Origin: Ruminococcus flavefaciens
GTDB lineage: Bacteria > Bacillota > Clostridia > Oscillospirales > Ruminococcaceae
Length of the DNA stretch: 64,000 nt
NCBI GenBank assembly: GCA_023662725.1
Contig: JAMPIL010000001.1
Span: 188,231 to 252,230, forward strand
Reading direction: 5' to 3'
Shown: positions 36,588 through 46,005 of the stretch, in pieces
Layout: every line of letters starts with the position of its first letter
Numbering within the stretch: the first letter of the stretch is position 1
Position numbers and translations under genes: made by a program
Notes under the pieces: generated by a model
What the model saw: the letters and a program-made list of their open reading frames with translations, nothing else
Told to the model about the DNA's origin: nothing
Databases searched by the model: none

Positions 36588-36611
36588 TTGTAACTTTGTG
36601 GATTTAACATC

Positions 36612-36640
36612 TTGAAAAATTCCGCAAAGTTTGGTATTAT
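36612..36640 (+). promoter_or_regulatory. Promoter of the MsmX-type ATPase
   Basis: TTGAAA, 17 bases, TATTAT with TGG before the -10. Confidence 0.65.
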
Positions 36641-36703
36641 ATTATTATAGCTGATAGTATATAAAAAAATCGGCAAGAAAATTGAACTGGAGGACTGGAT
36701 TAA

Positions 36704-37843
36704 ATGGCAGGTTTAACACTTAAAGGCATTTATAAAAAATATCCGGGCGGCGTTGTTGCTGTTTCAGATGTTAATTTAGAGATAAGAGATAAGGAATTTA
36801 TCGTTCTCGTTGGACCTTCCGGCTGCGGTAAGTCTACTACGCTCCGTATGATCGCCGGACTTGAAGAAATTTCAGAGGGCGAGCTTTACATCGGCGACCG
36901 TCTTGTAAACGATATCGCTCCTAAGGACAGAGATATTGCGATGGTTTTCCAGAACTACGCTCTTTATCCTCATATGACCGTTTTCGATAATATGGCTTTC
37001 GGACTCAAGCTCCGTAAGGTTCCTAAGGATGAGATCGAAAGAAAGGTTACAGAAGCAGCTAAGATCCTCGATCTTACTCACCTTCTCGACAGAAAGCCTA
37101 AGGCTATGTCCGGTGGTCAGAGACAGAGAGTTGCTCTCGGTCGTGCTATCGTTCGTTCACCTAAGGTATTCCTTCTTGACGAGCCTCTCTCAAACCTCGA
37201 CGCTAAGCTTCGTGCTCAGATGAGAACCGAAATTTCCAAGATCCATAAGAAGCTCGGTACTACATTCATTTACGTTACTCATGACCAGACTGAGGCTATG
37301 ACAATGGGCGACAGAATCGTTTGTATGAAGGACGGTTTCGTTCAGCAGATCGATACTCCTCAGAACCTTTACGAGAACCCTGTTAATAAGTTCGTTGCAG
37401 GATTCCTTGGTTCACCTCAGATGAACTTCATCGACGCTGTTCTTAAGGAAGAATACGGTCAGTATATCGTTGAATTCGGCTCTGAAGACACTAAAACTTC
37501 AAGAGGAGTTAAGTATCAGATCATCGTTCCTGAATCAAAGGTCAACGATGAACTCGGCAACTACGTTGGCAAGGAGATCATCCTCGGTATCCGTCCTGAG
37601 AGCATCCACGATGAGGAAATGTATCTTTCTAACGCTTCAACAGGTATTATCGACTGTAACGTTGAAATCACTGAAATGATGGGTGCTGAAACATATCTCT
37701 ATCTCCTCTGCGAAGGCGTTCCGCTTACTGCAAGAGTTAGTCCAAGATCAACAGCAAGACCTGGCGATGATATCAAGGTGGCTATTGATCCTAACAGAAT
37801 CCATATCTTTGATAAGGAAACAGAAAAGGCTATCGTAAACTGA
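36704..37843 (+). CDS. Sugar ABC transporter ATPase, MsmX/UgpC type
   Basis: A 379-residue ATPase with Walker [12 protein letters not shown]-loop QNYALYPHM, signature [14 protein letters not shown], Walker [17 protein letters not shown] and His switch VTHDQTEAM. The C-terminal regulatory OB-fold is that of the CUT1 sugar-importer ATPases. No permease or binding protein lies beside it, so it probably energises several sugar ABC importers in trans, as MsmX does. Codon choice (AAG, CGT, CTT, GGT) differs from neighbours and suggests high expression. It has its own promoter and terminator. Confidence 0.93.
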   Translation: MAGLTLKGIYKKYPGGVVAVSDVNLEIRDKEFIVLVGPSGCGKSTTLRMIAGLEEISEGELYIGDRLVNDIAPKDRDIAMVFQNYALYPHMTVFDNMAFGLKLRKVPKDEIERKVTEAAKILDLTHLLDRKPKAMSGGQRQRVALGRAIVRSPKVFLLDEPLSNLDAKLRAQMRTEISKIHKKLGTTFIYVTHDQTEAMTMGDRIVCMKDGFVQQIDTPQNLYENPVNKFVAGFLGSPQMNFIDAVLKEEYGQYIVEFGSEDTKTSRGVKYQIIVPESKVNDELGNYVGKEIILGIRPESIHDEEMYLSNASTGIIDCNVEITEMMGAETYLYLLCEGVPLTARVSPRSTARPGDDIKVAIDPNRIHIFDKETEKAIVN

Positions 37844-37860
37844 TTTACGCTCCTTTAATA

Positions 37861-37889
37861 AAACCGCAGTGGAAACGCTGCGGTTTTTT
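37861..37889 (+). terminator. Terminator of the ATPase gene
   Basis: AAACCGCAG/CTGCGGTTT stem with an 8-base loop, then T run, 18 bases after the stop codon. Confidence 0.92.
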
Positions 37890-37925
37890 GTTTAAAATAC
37901 GTTTTATCCACGTTAAGGAGGAAAT

Positions 37926-39185
37926 ATGGCAGAAATACGAAAATATCTTGAGGAAAAACGTGAGGAAATGATTGATTTTCTCGCTGAACTGGTCGCAGTA
38001 AAAAGCGTTCAGGGCAAAACAGAGGAAAATTTTCCGTTTGGAAAAAAACCGGCAGAGGCTCTTGCAAAAATGCTTGAAAAGTGTGAGGAATCAGGTTTTA
38101 CCGTGGAAAATGTTGAAAACTACGTCGGTTCAGCCGATTTGAACGATCTTGAACCGGAACTTGCTATTCTCTCTCATCTTGATGTCGTTCCGGAGGGAAC
38201 GGGCTGGACTTCCGATCCGTTTACTCTGCGCTATGACGTGCCCACAGGACGTCTTATAGGGCGTGGAACGTGCGATGATAAAGGGCCTGCTGTAGCAGCC
38301 TTATATGCCGCAAAAGCCGTCAGAGAGGCTGGAATCCCCCTTAAAAAGGGTGTGCGGCTTATTTTTGGTACAAACGAGGAAAATGGCTCCGCCGATCTCG
38401 CATACTATCGGAAAAAACGCTCGCTTCCGCCCATGGTTTTTACTCCGGACGGCGAATACCCTGTCATCAACGCTGAAAAAGGAATGATAAGAGTTTATTT
38501 TTCAACAGCATACAGCGGAGAATCCGTTCACGGCGGAAGCGTTATTAATGCCGTTCCCGAAATCTGTAATGCGGATTCCGGCGAATACAGGGGCAGATCG
38601 GCTCATGCTTCGACTCCTGAAAAGGGTGAAAATGCCATTACGAAATATCTTGCGGAGAATAAGAATTCCCACCCGCTGTTGAAAAGTCTTGCCAAACTTT
38701 TCCCACACGGTGAAACTGACGGAAAATCATGCGGTCTTGGATTCAGCGACGATATATCGGGAAAAATGACCTGTGTTCTCTCCATTTTGTATACCGAAAA
38801 CGATCGACTGCATGGCGCTATCGACATTCGTTTTCCTCTTAATCGCAAGTTTTCAACAGTCAACAGCATCATATGTGGAAAACTCGAAGCCGCCGGATTC
38901 AGAATCGACTCGTGCGAGGGTTCAGAACCTCATTTCACCGATGAAAACAGCGAATTTGTTCAGTCACTTCTGCGTGTGTACGAGCGTGTGACCGGAGATA
39001 AAGGCAGATGTATCGCTATCGGCGGTGGAACTTACGTCCACGAGATAGAAGGCGGAGTCGCTTTCGGAGCTGAATTTCCAAACGAGGACGGCAATATGCA
39101 CAGCGCTGACGAATTTATAACTGTTGAAAATCTCCTCAAAAACGCTGAAATTATGGCGGAAGCTATCATTGAGATCTGCGGTTGA
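37926..39185 (+). CDS. M20 family dipeptidase, PepV/Sapep type
   Basis: A 419-residue zinc metallopeptidase. Metal-site segments are in order: LSHLDVVPEG, GRGTCDDKGP, GTNEENGSADL, the MVFTPDGEYPVINAEKG segment typical of PepV, and GNMHSADEF near the end. It hydrolyses dipeptides in the cytoplasm. AAGGAGG precedes the ATG. No secretion signal. Confidence 0.9.
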   Translation: MAEIRKYLEEKREEMIDFLAELVAVKSVQGKTEENFPFGKKPAEALAKMLEKCEESGFTVENVENYVGSADLNDLEPELAILSHLDVVPEGTGWTSDPFTLRYDVPTGRLIGRGTCDDKGPAVAALYAAKAVREAGIPLKKGVRLIFGTNEENGSADLAYYRKKRSLPPMVFTPDGEYPVINAEKGMIRVYFSTAYSGESVHGGSVINAVPEICNADSGEYRGRSAHASTPEKGENAITKYLAENKNSHPLLKSLAKLFPHGETDGKSCGLGFSDDISGKMTCVLSILYTENDRLHGAIDIRFPLNRKFSTVNSIICGKLEAAGFRIDSCEGSEPHFTDENSEFVQSLLRVYERVTGDKGRCIAIGGGTYVHEIEGGVAFGAEFPNEDGNMHSADEFITVENLLKNAEIMAEAIIEICG

Positions 39186-39189
39186 TTTT

Positions 39190-39455
39190 AAAGGTGGACG
39201 CTGTCCCCCTTAGTCTCATCTATCGGTTCGGTCGGTGCTTCTGCTTCGCAGAGGTGTCCACCGGACACCCGCACCCCCTGCCAAAGGGATATTCTCCCAA
39301 CGGTCGCCCGTCCCCTTTGTCGGCTTCGCTGACATTTCCCCACACTGTGGGGAATCACCCTTTGGAAACCCAGTATTAAACATTTCAAATCCTGAAAAGG
39401 ATTTGAAATGTTTAGGGCTGACGCTCAGAGAAAATCACCTTTGACAGCAGAATTG
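39190..39455. repeat. Multi-hairpin intergenic repeat, copy 9
   Basis: Long copy after the dipeptidase gene. It starts GTGGACGCTGTCCCCC and carries the accessory module (CCCCACACTGTGGGG; GTCGGCTTCGCTGAC) inserted inside the CCAAAGGG/CCCTTTGG arm. The central stem at 39378-39393/39398-39413 has 16 pairs and a GAAA loop. Confidence 0.86.
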
Positions 39456-39504
39456 GGCAACAAATTCACATTATATAGAAAAATAAAACTATAATCCAAA
39501 CAGC

Positions 39505-39541
39505 AAAAGCTCCCAAGTGTTGAAAACTTGGGAGCTTTTTT
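39505..39541. terminator. Hairpin terminator at the end of the lipoprotein gene
   Basis: AAAAGCTCCCAAGT and ACTTGGGAGCTTTTTTT form a stem of at least 10 bp. T runs on both strands suggest it works in both directions: for the minus-strand lipoprotein gene that stops at 39541 and for plus-strand read-through. Confidence 0.85.
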
Positions 39542-39867
39542 TATCTTTTGCGGGTTGTGGTAGTTGTTTTGCTGTCCTTGTCGTCTCTATCGTGATCTTT
39601 TTCACCGTCAAGACCGTCAATGATATCATCAGCAGCATTAGTAGCTCCGTCGATTATATCTTTGCCTGCTTCGCCTACACCGTCGATAGCGTCATCGACG
39701 TGATCTCCAACGGAATCACTCTTCCTGTCGTCATCTCTCCCATTTTTATCGTCGGAAGAAACTACACTGTCATTATTGGAGTCATATGGTGTATCTCCCG
39801 AGCCGCAGCCTGTGAAAGTTGCACAAACGGATAAAAATATGGAGCATATTGCTAAAAGCTTTTTCAT
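39541..39867 (-). CDS. Small Asp-rich lipoprotein
   Basis: A 108-residue protein with a lipoprotein signal (MKKLLAICSIFLSVCATFTGC, lipidated Cys at the end of this stretch). A low-complexity tail follows, rich in Asp, Ser and Gly, with repeats like DDAIDGVGEAGKDIIDG and DDIIDGLDG, ending in TTTTTTRKR. I start at 39867 because the GAGG site is too close to the ATG at 39876. Function unknown. Confidence 0.78.
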   Translation of the reverse strand: MKKLLAICSIFLSVCATFTGCGSGDTPYDSNNDSVVSSDDKNGRDDDRKSDSVGDHVDDAIDGVGEAGKDIIDGATNAADDIIDGLDGEKDHDRDDKDSKTTTTTRKR

Positions 39868-39885
39868 ACAAATCATATCCTCTAC

Positions 39886-39915
39886 ATAATATTATTGTGG
39901 AGTGTTTTTCCACAA
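39886..39915 (-). promoter_or_regulatory. Lipoprotein gene promoter overlapped by DnaA-box-like site
   Basis: TTGTGG, 18 bases and TATTAT on the minus strand. The -35 coincides with the box TTTTCCACA (39906-39914), so DnaA binding could affect this promoter. Confidence 0.45.
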
Positions 39916-40300
39916 CGTATTTTTATTGTTTACACATTTTCCCCGTTTATCCACAACGTTTTCAACTTTTCCCACCTGTAAAAAACTGGATTTTACGTTG
40001 TTTTCCACCGTTTCCACATAGTTTTCAACATTTTATGTGGAACTCAACACTTGTTTCAACACTGTGTTGAAAAGATATCAACCTATTTGTGGAAAGGAAT
40101 TAGCACGATATTGCTCTGATTTTTTGGTTAAAAAATGTTTTTTGAGACATTTTGTCTGACCGTAAATTTTCTTCTGTTTTAACAAATATTTCTGATTTTT
40201 TACCTATAAATGTATATTTTCTTTTGTTTTTTCCACTTTTATAAAGAGAACCTTTTATTATTAATACTTTTATTATCTGAACTTTTCCACAATATAATCC
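39900..40300. promoter_or_regulatory. Cluster of DnaA-box-like sites away from oriC
   Basis: This 530-bp gap has no gene. It holds a perfect DnaA box TTATCCACA (39947-39955) and near matches TTTTCCACA (39906-39914, 40283-40291), TTTTCCACC (40001-40009), GTTTCCACA (40010-40018), TGTGGAACT (40036-40044) and TGTGGAAAG (40088-40096). Several TTTTCAACA motifs are also present. Its composition is like the dnaA-dnaN gap, although it lies about 20 kb away. Confidence 0.65.
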
Positions 40301-40358
40301 AATACATTTATAGCAATAGACATTCTCTGTCTTTGATTATCAATACTTTTTCACAATG

Positions 40359-40391
40359 AAAAAAGCTGTTGTACATTCGTACAACAGCTTT
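40359..40391 (-). terminator. carB terminator
   Basis: AAAGCTGTTGTAC/GTACAACAGCTTT, a perfect 13-bp stem with a 4-base loop, then six T on the minus strand, just after the carB stop. Confidence 0.94.
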
Positions 40392-40397
40392 CTTAAA

Positions 40398-43300
40398 TTA
40401 CTTAATATCAGCGTGATGTGCCTGGAGCGACTTAACTCCGAAGTGCTTGTTTTCTTTAAGAGCCTTGATGCCCTCTGCGCTTGCCTTTGCAGCAGCCATA
40501 GTTGTGATATATGTCACACGGTGCTTGATAGCAGCCTTACGGATGTAGCTGTCATCATGAACGCTGGTCTTTCCGGCAGGAGTATTGATAATAAGCTGAA
40601 TCTCGCCGTTTGAGATCTCGTCGGCAATATTCGGTCTGCCCTCGTAAAGCTTGAAAATTCTCTCGCATGGGATTCCTGCTTCCTTTATCATTTCATAGCT
40701 GTTTCCGGTAGCGATGATTCTGAATCCAAGTTCATTGAACGACTTAGCAATGTCGATAAGCTCCGGCTTATCTCTGTCGCAAACGCTGAGGAGAACCGTT
40801 CCGCTTTCGGGAAGTTTAGTCTGAGTAGCCTCCTGAGCCTTGTAATAAGCCTCTCCGAATGTTGGAGCAATACCGAGAACCTCTCCTGTAGAACGCATTT
40901 CCGGTCCGAGAACAGGGTCTACTTCCTGGAACATATTGAACGGGAACACAGCTTCCTTAACTCCGTAATGCGTGATAGTCTTATCCTTAAGCTCCGGAAC
41001 AGGCGATGCCTTGCCTGTAAGAGACGCTGTTATTATCTGAGTTGCGATCTTTACCATATTTATATCGCAAACCTTTGAAACGAGCGGAACTGTTCTTGAT
41101 GCACGGGGATTTGCTTCAAGGACGTAAACCTTGTCGCCCTCGATAGCGTACTGCATATTCATAAGACCGCATACGTTCATTTCAACGGCAATTTTTCTTG
41201 TGTAATCCTTGATAGTTTCAACCTGCTTCTCAGTGAGGTTCATTGACGGGAGAATACAAGCCGAGTCGCCCGAATGAACGCCTGCAAGCTCAATATGCTC
41301 CATAACGGCGGGAACGAAACAGTTTGTACCGTCGGAAATAGCGTCAGCTTCGCATTCTGTAGCGTGATTGAGGAAGCGGTCGATGAGGATAGGTCTGTCG
41401 GGAGTAACGCCTACTGCCGCAGACATATAAACCTTCAGCATCTCGTCATCGTGAACGATCTCCATACCTCTTCCTCCGAGAACGTAGGAAGGACGAACCA
41501 TTACAGGATAACCGATTCTGTTTGCTATTTCAAGAGCCTCGTCAACATTTACAGCCATACCTGCTTCCGGCATAGGAATACCGAGCTTGTCCATCATTGC
41601 ACGGAAATGGTCTCTGTCTTCAGCAAGGTCGATAGTCTCCGGAGTCGTTCCGAGAATGTTTACGCCGTACTTTTTAAGGTCGTTAGCGAGGTTAAGAGGA
41701 GTCTGTCCGCCGAACTGAGCGATAACTCCAACCGGCTTTTCCTTTTCATGGATACTGAGAACGTCCTCAAGAGTAAGCGGCTCGAAATAGAGTTTATCGG
41801 ACGTATCATAATCTGTGGAAACGGTTTCGGGGTTGCAGTTTACGATAATTGACTCGAATCCAAGCTCCTTGAGAGCGAGAGCGGCATGAACGCAGCAGTA
41901 ATCGAATTCGATACCCTGTCCGATTCTGTTAGGACCGCCTCCGAGAATCATGATCTTCGGCTTTTCAGTATTAACGGGACTCTTATCCTCGTCAAGATGA
42001 TATGTCGAGTAATAGTAAGCAGCATTTTCAGTTCCGCTTACGTGAACGCCCTCCCATGCTTCCTTGATGCCGAAGCCGATACGAGCGTTTCTTATTTCTT
42101 CTTCTGTAACTTCAAGGAGCGAGCTGAGGTAACGGTCGCTGAAACCGTCGAGCTTAGCCTGTTTAAGAACGTCCTTTTCAGGAACAGAGCCTTTCATTGC
42201 GATAAGCTGTTCTTCCTCCTGAACAAGCTCCATCATCTGCTCCAAGAACCAGTGCTTGATCTTGGTAAGCTCGAATATTTCGTCAATTGTTGCGCCCTTT
42301 CTGAGAGCCTCATAAATGATGAACTGTCTTTCGCTTGAAGGGAATCTGAGCTGAGCAAGAAGCTCTTCCTTCGTCTGATCGTGGAAATTCTTAGCGAATC
42401 CAAGACCGTATCTGCCTGTTTCAAGGCTTCTGATAGCTTTCTGGAAAGCTTCCTTATATGTTTTGCCGATGCTCATAACCTCGCCGACTGCTCTCATCTG
42501 AGTTCCGAGCTTATCTTCTGAACCCTTGAACTTCTCAAATGCCCAGCGAGCAAACTTGATAACAACATAGTCGCCGTCGGGATAATATTTATCGAGAGTA
42601 CCGTATTTTCCGCATGGGATATCTTTAAGAGTAAGACCGCAGGCGAGCATTGCCGAAACAAGCGCAATCGGGAATCCTGTTGCCTTAGAAGCGAGAGCGG
42701 AAGAACGTGATGTTCTCGGATTTATCTCGATAACAACGATTCTTCCCGTTTTAGGATCTCTTGCGAACTGACAGTTGCATCCGCCGATAACCTCGATAGA
42801 TTCGATGATCTTATAAGACATTTCCTGAAGTTCTTTCTGAACGTCCTCCGGAATGGTGAGCATAGGAGCAGAGCAGAAAGAATCGCCCGTATGAACGCCG
42901 ATAGGATCAATATTTTCGATAAAGCAAACGGTTATTTTATTATTTTCAGCGTCTCTTACAACTTCAAGCTCAAGCTCTTCCCAGCCGAAGATGCACTCTT
43001 CAACGAGAACCTGTCCTACCAGAGAAGCCTGAAGTCCTCTTGCGCAGACAACTTTAAGCTCGTCAACGTTGTAAACCATGCCGCCGCCTGCGCCGCCCAT
43101 GGTGTATGCGGGACGAAGAACAACGGGATATTTAAGCTGCTCGGCAATTTTAACTGCCTCGTCAACGGAATAAGCTACCTCGCTTCTGGGCATACCGATA
43201 CCAAGCTCGCTCATAGCGTTTTTGAATTCGATTCTGTCCTCTCCACGCTCGATAGCGTCAACCTGAACGCCGATGACTTTAACGTTATATTTTTCAAGAA

Positions 43301-43619
43301 CTCCTGCCTTATCAAGCTCGGAGCAAAGATTAAGACCGGACTGTCCGCCCAGATTAGGAAGCAGAGCGTCGGGACGTTCCTTTTCGATTATCTGAGTAAG
43401 TCTTGCAAGGTTAAGAGGCTCGATATAAGTTATATCAGCTACATCAGGATCTGTCATGATAGTAGCAGGGTTTGAATTTACGAGAACTATCTCGTAGCCA
43501 AGCTTACGCAGAGCCTTACAAGCCTGAGTTCCCGAATAATCGAATTCACAGGCCTGACCGATAATAATAGGTCCTGAACCTATGATCATAATCTTGTTAA
43601 TATCCTGTCTTTTTGGCAT
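40398..43619 (-). CDS. carB: Carbamoyl-phosphate synthase large subunit
   Basis: A 1073-residue enzyme that makes carbamoyl phosphate for pyrimidines and arginine from bicarbonate, ammonia and two ATP. Two homologous ATP-grasp halves are visible, each starting with a GSGPIIIGQ / GGGPNRIGQ-type motif and followed by RPAYTMGGAGGG and RPSYVLGGRGME. The C-terminal MGS-like regulatory domain begins near LSVCDRDKPELIDIAKS. No carA lies next to it; carB is a single-gene unit with its own promoter and terminator. Confidence 0.97.
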   Translation of the reverse strand: MPKRQDINKIMIIGSGPIIIGQACEFDYSGTQACKALRKLGYEIVLVNSNPATIMTDPDVADITYIEPLNLARLTQIIEKERPDALLPNLGGQSGLNLCSELDKAGVLEKYNVKVIGVQVDAIERGEDRIEFKNAMSELGIGMPRSEVAYSVDEAVKIAEQLKYPVVLRPAYTMGGAGGGMVYNVDELKVVCARGLQASLVGQVLVEECIFGWEELELEVVRDAENNKITVCFIENIDPIGVHTGDSFCSAPMLTIPEDVQKELQEMSYKIIESIEVIGGCNCQFARDPKTGRIVVIEINPRTSRSSALASKATGFPIALVSAMLACGLTLKDIPCGKYGTLDKYYPDGDYVVIKFARWAFEKFKGSEDKLGTQMRAVGEVMSIGKTYKEAFQKAIRSLETGRYGLGFAKNFHDQTKEELLAQLRFPSSERQFIIYEALRKGATIDEIFELTKIKHWFLEQMMELVQEEEQLIAMKGSVPEKDVLKQAKLDGFSDRYLSSLLEVTEEEIRNARIGFGIKEAWEGVHVSGTENAAYYYSTYHLDEDKSPVNTEKPKIMILGGGPNRIGQGIEFDYCCVHAALALKELGFESIIVNCNPETVSTDYDTSDKLYFEPLTLEDVLSIHEKEKPVGVIAQFGGQTPLNLANDLKKYGVNILGTTPETIDLAEDRDHFRAMMDKLGIPMPEAGMAVNVDEALEIANRIGYPVMVRPSYVLGGRGMEIVHDDEMLKVYMSAAVGVTPDRPILIDRFLNHATECEADAISDGTNCFVPAVMEHIELAGVHSGDSACILPSMNLTEKQVETIKDYTRKIAVEMNVCGLMNMQYAIEGDKVYVLEANPRASRTVPLVSKVCDINMVKIATQIITASLTGKASPVPELKDKTITHYGVKEAVFPFNMFQEVDPVLGPEMRSTGEVLGIAPTFGEAYYKAQEATQTKLPESGTVLLSVCDRDKPELIDIAKSFNELGFRIIATGNSYEMIKEAGIPCERIFKLYEGRPNIADEISNGEIQLIINTPAGKTSVHDDSYIRKAAIKHRVTYITTMAAAKASAEGIKALKENKHFGVKSLQAHHADIK

Positions 43620-43760
43620 ATTGATCTCCTTACTCGCACATTATGAAATAAAAGCAAAACCTGCCGGATGTAAAATGCACGATAATATATTTGCCCGGAA
43701 CGATTCAAAAAATAAAACATTTTTTCGCATACGTCCTTATGGCACAATTTCTTAACTTAT

Positions 43761-43789
43761 ATAATAACATAAAATATCAGAAAAATCAA
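43761..43789 (-). promoter_or_regulatory. carB promoter
   Basis: TTGATT, 17 bases and TATTAT with TGT before the -10 on the minus strand. The leader is about 135 bases, and I see no attenuator hairpin with a T run in it. Confidence 0.6.
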
Positions 43790-43849
43790 GAAAAATATAA
43801 AATAATTTTTTTTCGCCGTTTTTTGTCATTTTTCTTTTCAATAAATTTA

Positions 43850-43878
43850 TTGACAGAAACTATTTTATGTTATATAAT
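43850..43878 (+). promoter_or_regulatory. Consensus promoter of the zinc-ribbon membrane protein
   Basis: TTGACA, 17 bases and TATAAT, 50 bases before the ATG. Confidence 0.8.
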
Positions 43879-43928
43879 AAAGTAAGCAACAATGAAAATA
43901 ATATTTTAAATCTCAGGAGGTATAAATT

Positions 43929-45440
43929 ATGTTTTGCAGTAACTGCGGCAAATCCCTCGATAACGGCTCTGCTTTCTGTCCCGAATGCGGAACGAAGGCA
44001 AAAGGAGACGATAATAGCTTTATGAAAAAAACTGTTTTGCCTGATGAAGAAAGCGAAAAAACTATCTTTGCTCCCGAAACGGAAAACGAAAGTGTAAACT
44101 CTCAATACATACAGAATAATGAACAGGACGCTTCATCAGACAAAATTTCTGACGACGGAGAACTCAGCGAAACTCCTCCGCCTGTTGAGGTTGCTCCCGA
44201 CAGCGCTTTAGCTGAAAACAGCAAAACCGTTCTGTCGGAAGAAAACCAAAACAACACTCCTGAACCCCGAAATCCCGAACCAATATCTCAGCCGGAACTT
44301 ATAAAAAACGGCGATAAATACGATACAATGAGCATTCCAAGCGGACTTTCTGGTGATAATCAGGATTTCAGCCGGAATCATAATAAGCAGCAGAATGATA
44401 ATTCTCCTGCATCGCAATCCGTTTTCAATGCTCAGCAAGCTTTGGATCCCGGTATTCCGGTTCAGCCGCAAAATCCTCCGCCTTTTATTCCGGAATCTGT
44501 TCCGGCTCAGAAAACCGTTAAAGTAGGTGCAGGACGCATTGTAGGAGCCTCGGCAGTTTCGGTTTTCGCAGTCGTTTTTCTCATTATTCTCAGCTTTGCC
44601 CTCTGCTTTAAATTCGGAGCATCCGGAAAAATGCTCAGAAACCGCATTGAAAAGCTCAGCGCAAACACTCTCCTCAGCGCAGAATTTGAGGACGACGAGA
44701 TTTCGGACAACATCTATAAAACTATCGGATTCAGAAGCATCACTCACGGCAATGCAACGGAAGCCGACTTCAAGGATTTTCTTGTAAAATCTGATATGCT
44801 TTCATTTATTGGCGAAAACGCTGAAAATTATGCTGATTATATCTTCAACGGAAAGGGAAAAGATCCTTCTATCGGCGCAAGCGAGATTAAAACCGATTTC
44901 TTTAAGGCAAACAATAATGTTGCCGACGAAGTTTTCGGATATACTCTCAGTAAAGACGATCTGAAGCTGATTCAAAGCCGTCTTGAGGAAGAAAATATTG
45001 ACGAAGCTCTTTCAATTAAGGAATGGAACAAGAAAACAGGTTTCGATGTTAAAAACGTAAGCTATATCCTTTCTTATATCACACTCGGAGTTTTCCTTGC
45101 CCTGATCATTGTTCTTTTCATATGGATAGCCATTATCGTTGACAAAAAGGGCAGACATATTATGGGATTCTATGGAAATATTCTTTTCATCTCCGGAATC
45201 ATTCTGTTTATTTCAGGTCTTGGAGTTTTAGCAGGCTCAGCTATCGCTTACTCTATAACAGGCAACGTTATGTTCTATCTTATCCAGAATGTTCTGCTAA
45301 TGTTCGGCATTCTTGCTGCCGCTGCCGGCGCATTCGAGATAATTCTCGGAATCATATTCAAGAAAATCGGCAAGAGCAAAAAGAAAAAGGAAAAGGCTGC
45401 TGCTCAGATCCGGCAGGAGGCTGTTCCGGCTTATAACTAA
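43929..45440 (+). CDS. Zinc-ribbon multi-helix membrane protein
   Basis: A 503-residue protein beginning with a zinc ribbon (CSNCGKSLDNGSAFCPECG). A disordered Gln/Pro/Asn/Glu-rich region of about 165 residues follows. A transmembrane helix (about 200-225), a soluble domain (about 230-360) and three more helices toward the end complete it. The tail is basic (KKIGKSKKKKEKAA). Such zinc-ribbon headers are common in clostridial membrane proteins of unknown role. It has its own promoter and a strong terminator. Confidence 0.75.
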   Translation: MFCSNCGKSLDNGSAFCPECGTKAKGDDNSFMKKTVLPDEESEKTIFAPETENESVNSQYIQNNEQDASSDKISDDGELSETPPPVEVAPDSALAENSKTVLSEENQNNTPEPRNPEPISQPELIKNGDKYDTMSIPSGLSGDNQDFSRNHNKQQNDNSPASQSVFNAQQALDPGIPVQPQNPPPFIPESVPAQKTVKVGAGRIVGASAVSVFAVVFLIILSFALCFKFGASGKMLRNRIEKLSANTLLSAEFEDDEISDNIYKTIGFRSITHGNATEADFKDFLVKSDMLSFIGENAENYADYIFNGKGKDPSIGASEIKTDFFKANNNVADEVFGYTLSKDDLKLIQSRLEEENIDEALSIKEWNKKTGFDVKNVSYILSYITLGVFLALIIVLFIWIAIIVDKKGRHIMGFYGNILFISGIILFISGLGVLAGSAIAYSITGNVMFYLIQNVLLMFGILAAAAGAFEIILGIIFKKIGKSKKKKEKAAAQIRQEAVPAYN

Positions 45441-45452
45441 TAATAAAATCTT

Positions 45453-45490
45453 AAGGCTGACGCACTTTTGTGTATCAGCCTTATTTTTTT
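45453..45490 (+). terminator. Terminator of the zinc-ribbon membrane protein gene
   Basis: AAGGCTGA pairs with TCAGCCTT around an inner hairpin (GCAC/GTGT), followed by a run of T. Confidence 0.88.
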
Positions 45491-45513
45491 ACAAACAATG
45501 TGTTTGAAAACGG

Positions 45514-45678
45514 TCAGATTTGACTGTCAAGATGCTTCATAGCGTACTCGCAGCACTGAATCACTAACTGGTTGAATGACACATCATTCTGTTTTGCCAG
45601 CTTTGTAAGCTTTTCAATCAGTGGATTCGGCATACGTACTGTCTTATTTGTTGCGGATATTTTATTTACCTCAAACAT
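45514..45678 (-). CDS. Ribbon-helix-helix DNA-binding protein
   Basis: A 54-residue protein with a clear RHH pattern: beta strand ISATNKTVRMP, then PLIEKLTKLAKQNDVS and the turn-helix FNQLVIQCCEYAMKHL. Start at 45678 with a strong AGGAGGAG. RHH proteins of this size are often antitoxins or element-borne repressors. No convincing toxin gene is adjacent. Confidence 0.8.
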   Translation of the reverse strand: MFEVNKISATNKTVRMPNPLIEKLTKLAKQNDVSFNQLVIQCCEYAMKHLDSQI

Positions 45679-45928
45679 CTTAATCTCCTCCTCTCATTGC
45701 ACATTAATTTTTCAATATCATTATAACATATTTTTTGTTAAAGTGTAGAATTATGGACATATTGTCCTAAATTTATGGTTGCCGCACTTTTTAGAGCAAG
45801 TCATAATAAACCCGCCATATGTGACGTGGATGTATCATCCTTAAGTCAAAATCTGGCGGAAAAATATCATTGCTGTATTGAAGATCATAAAGCTGTCAGA
45901 AATTTTATCAATGATAAATTAAAGAAAC

Positions 45929-45972
45929 AAAAAATCCCCCTTGCAGAACCGTGAGTTGTCCGCAGGGGGGAT
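45929..45972 (-). terminator. rpsT terminator
   Basis: On the minus strand ATCCCCCCTGC pairs with GCAAGGGGGAT (11 bp, one G-T) around a 17-base loop, followed by six T. Confidence 0.85.
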
Positions 45973-46005
45973 AAATTTTTGCTGTTTTATTTAAATTAAG
46001 ACTGA

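Noticed and set aside
40356..43475. Several plus-strand open frames of 85-194 codons
   Set aside because: All lie antisense to carB and look like by-products of its codon use.
45775..45954. 59-residue plus-strand frame
   Set aside because: No ribosome binding site, and its end overlaps the rpsT terminator; kept only as a possible remnant.
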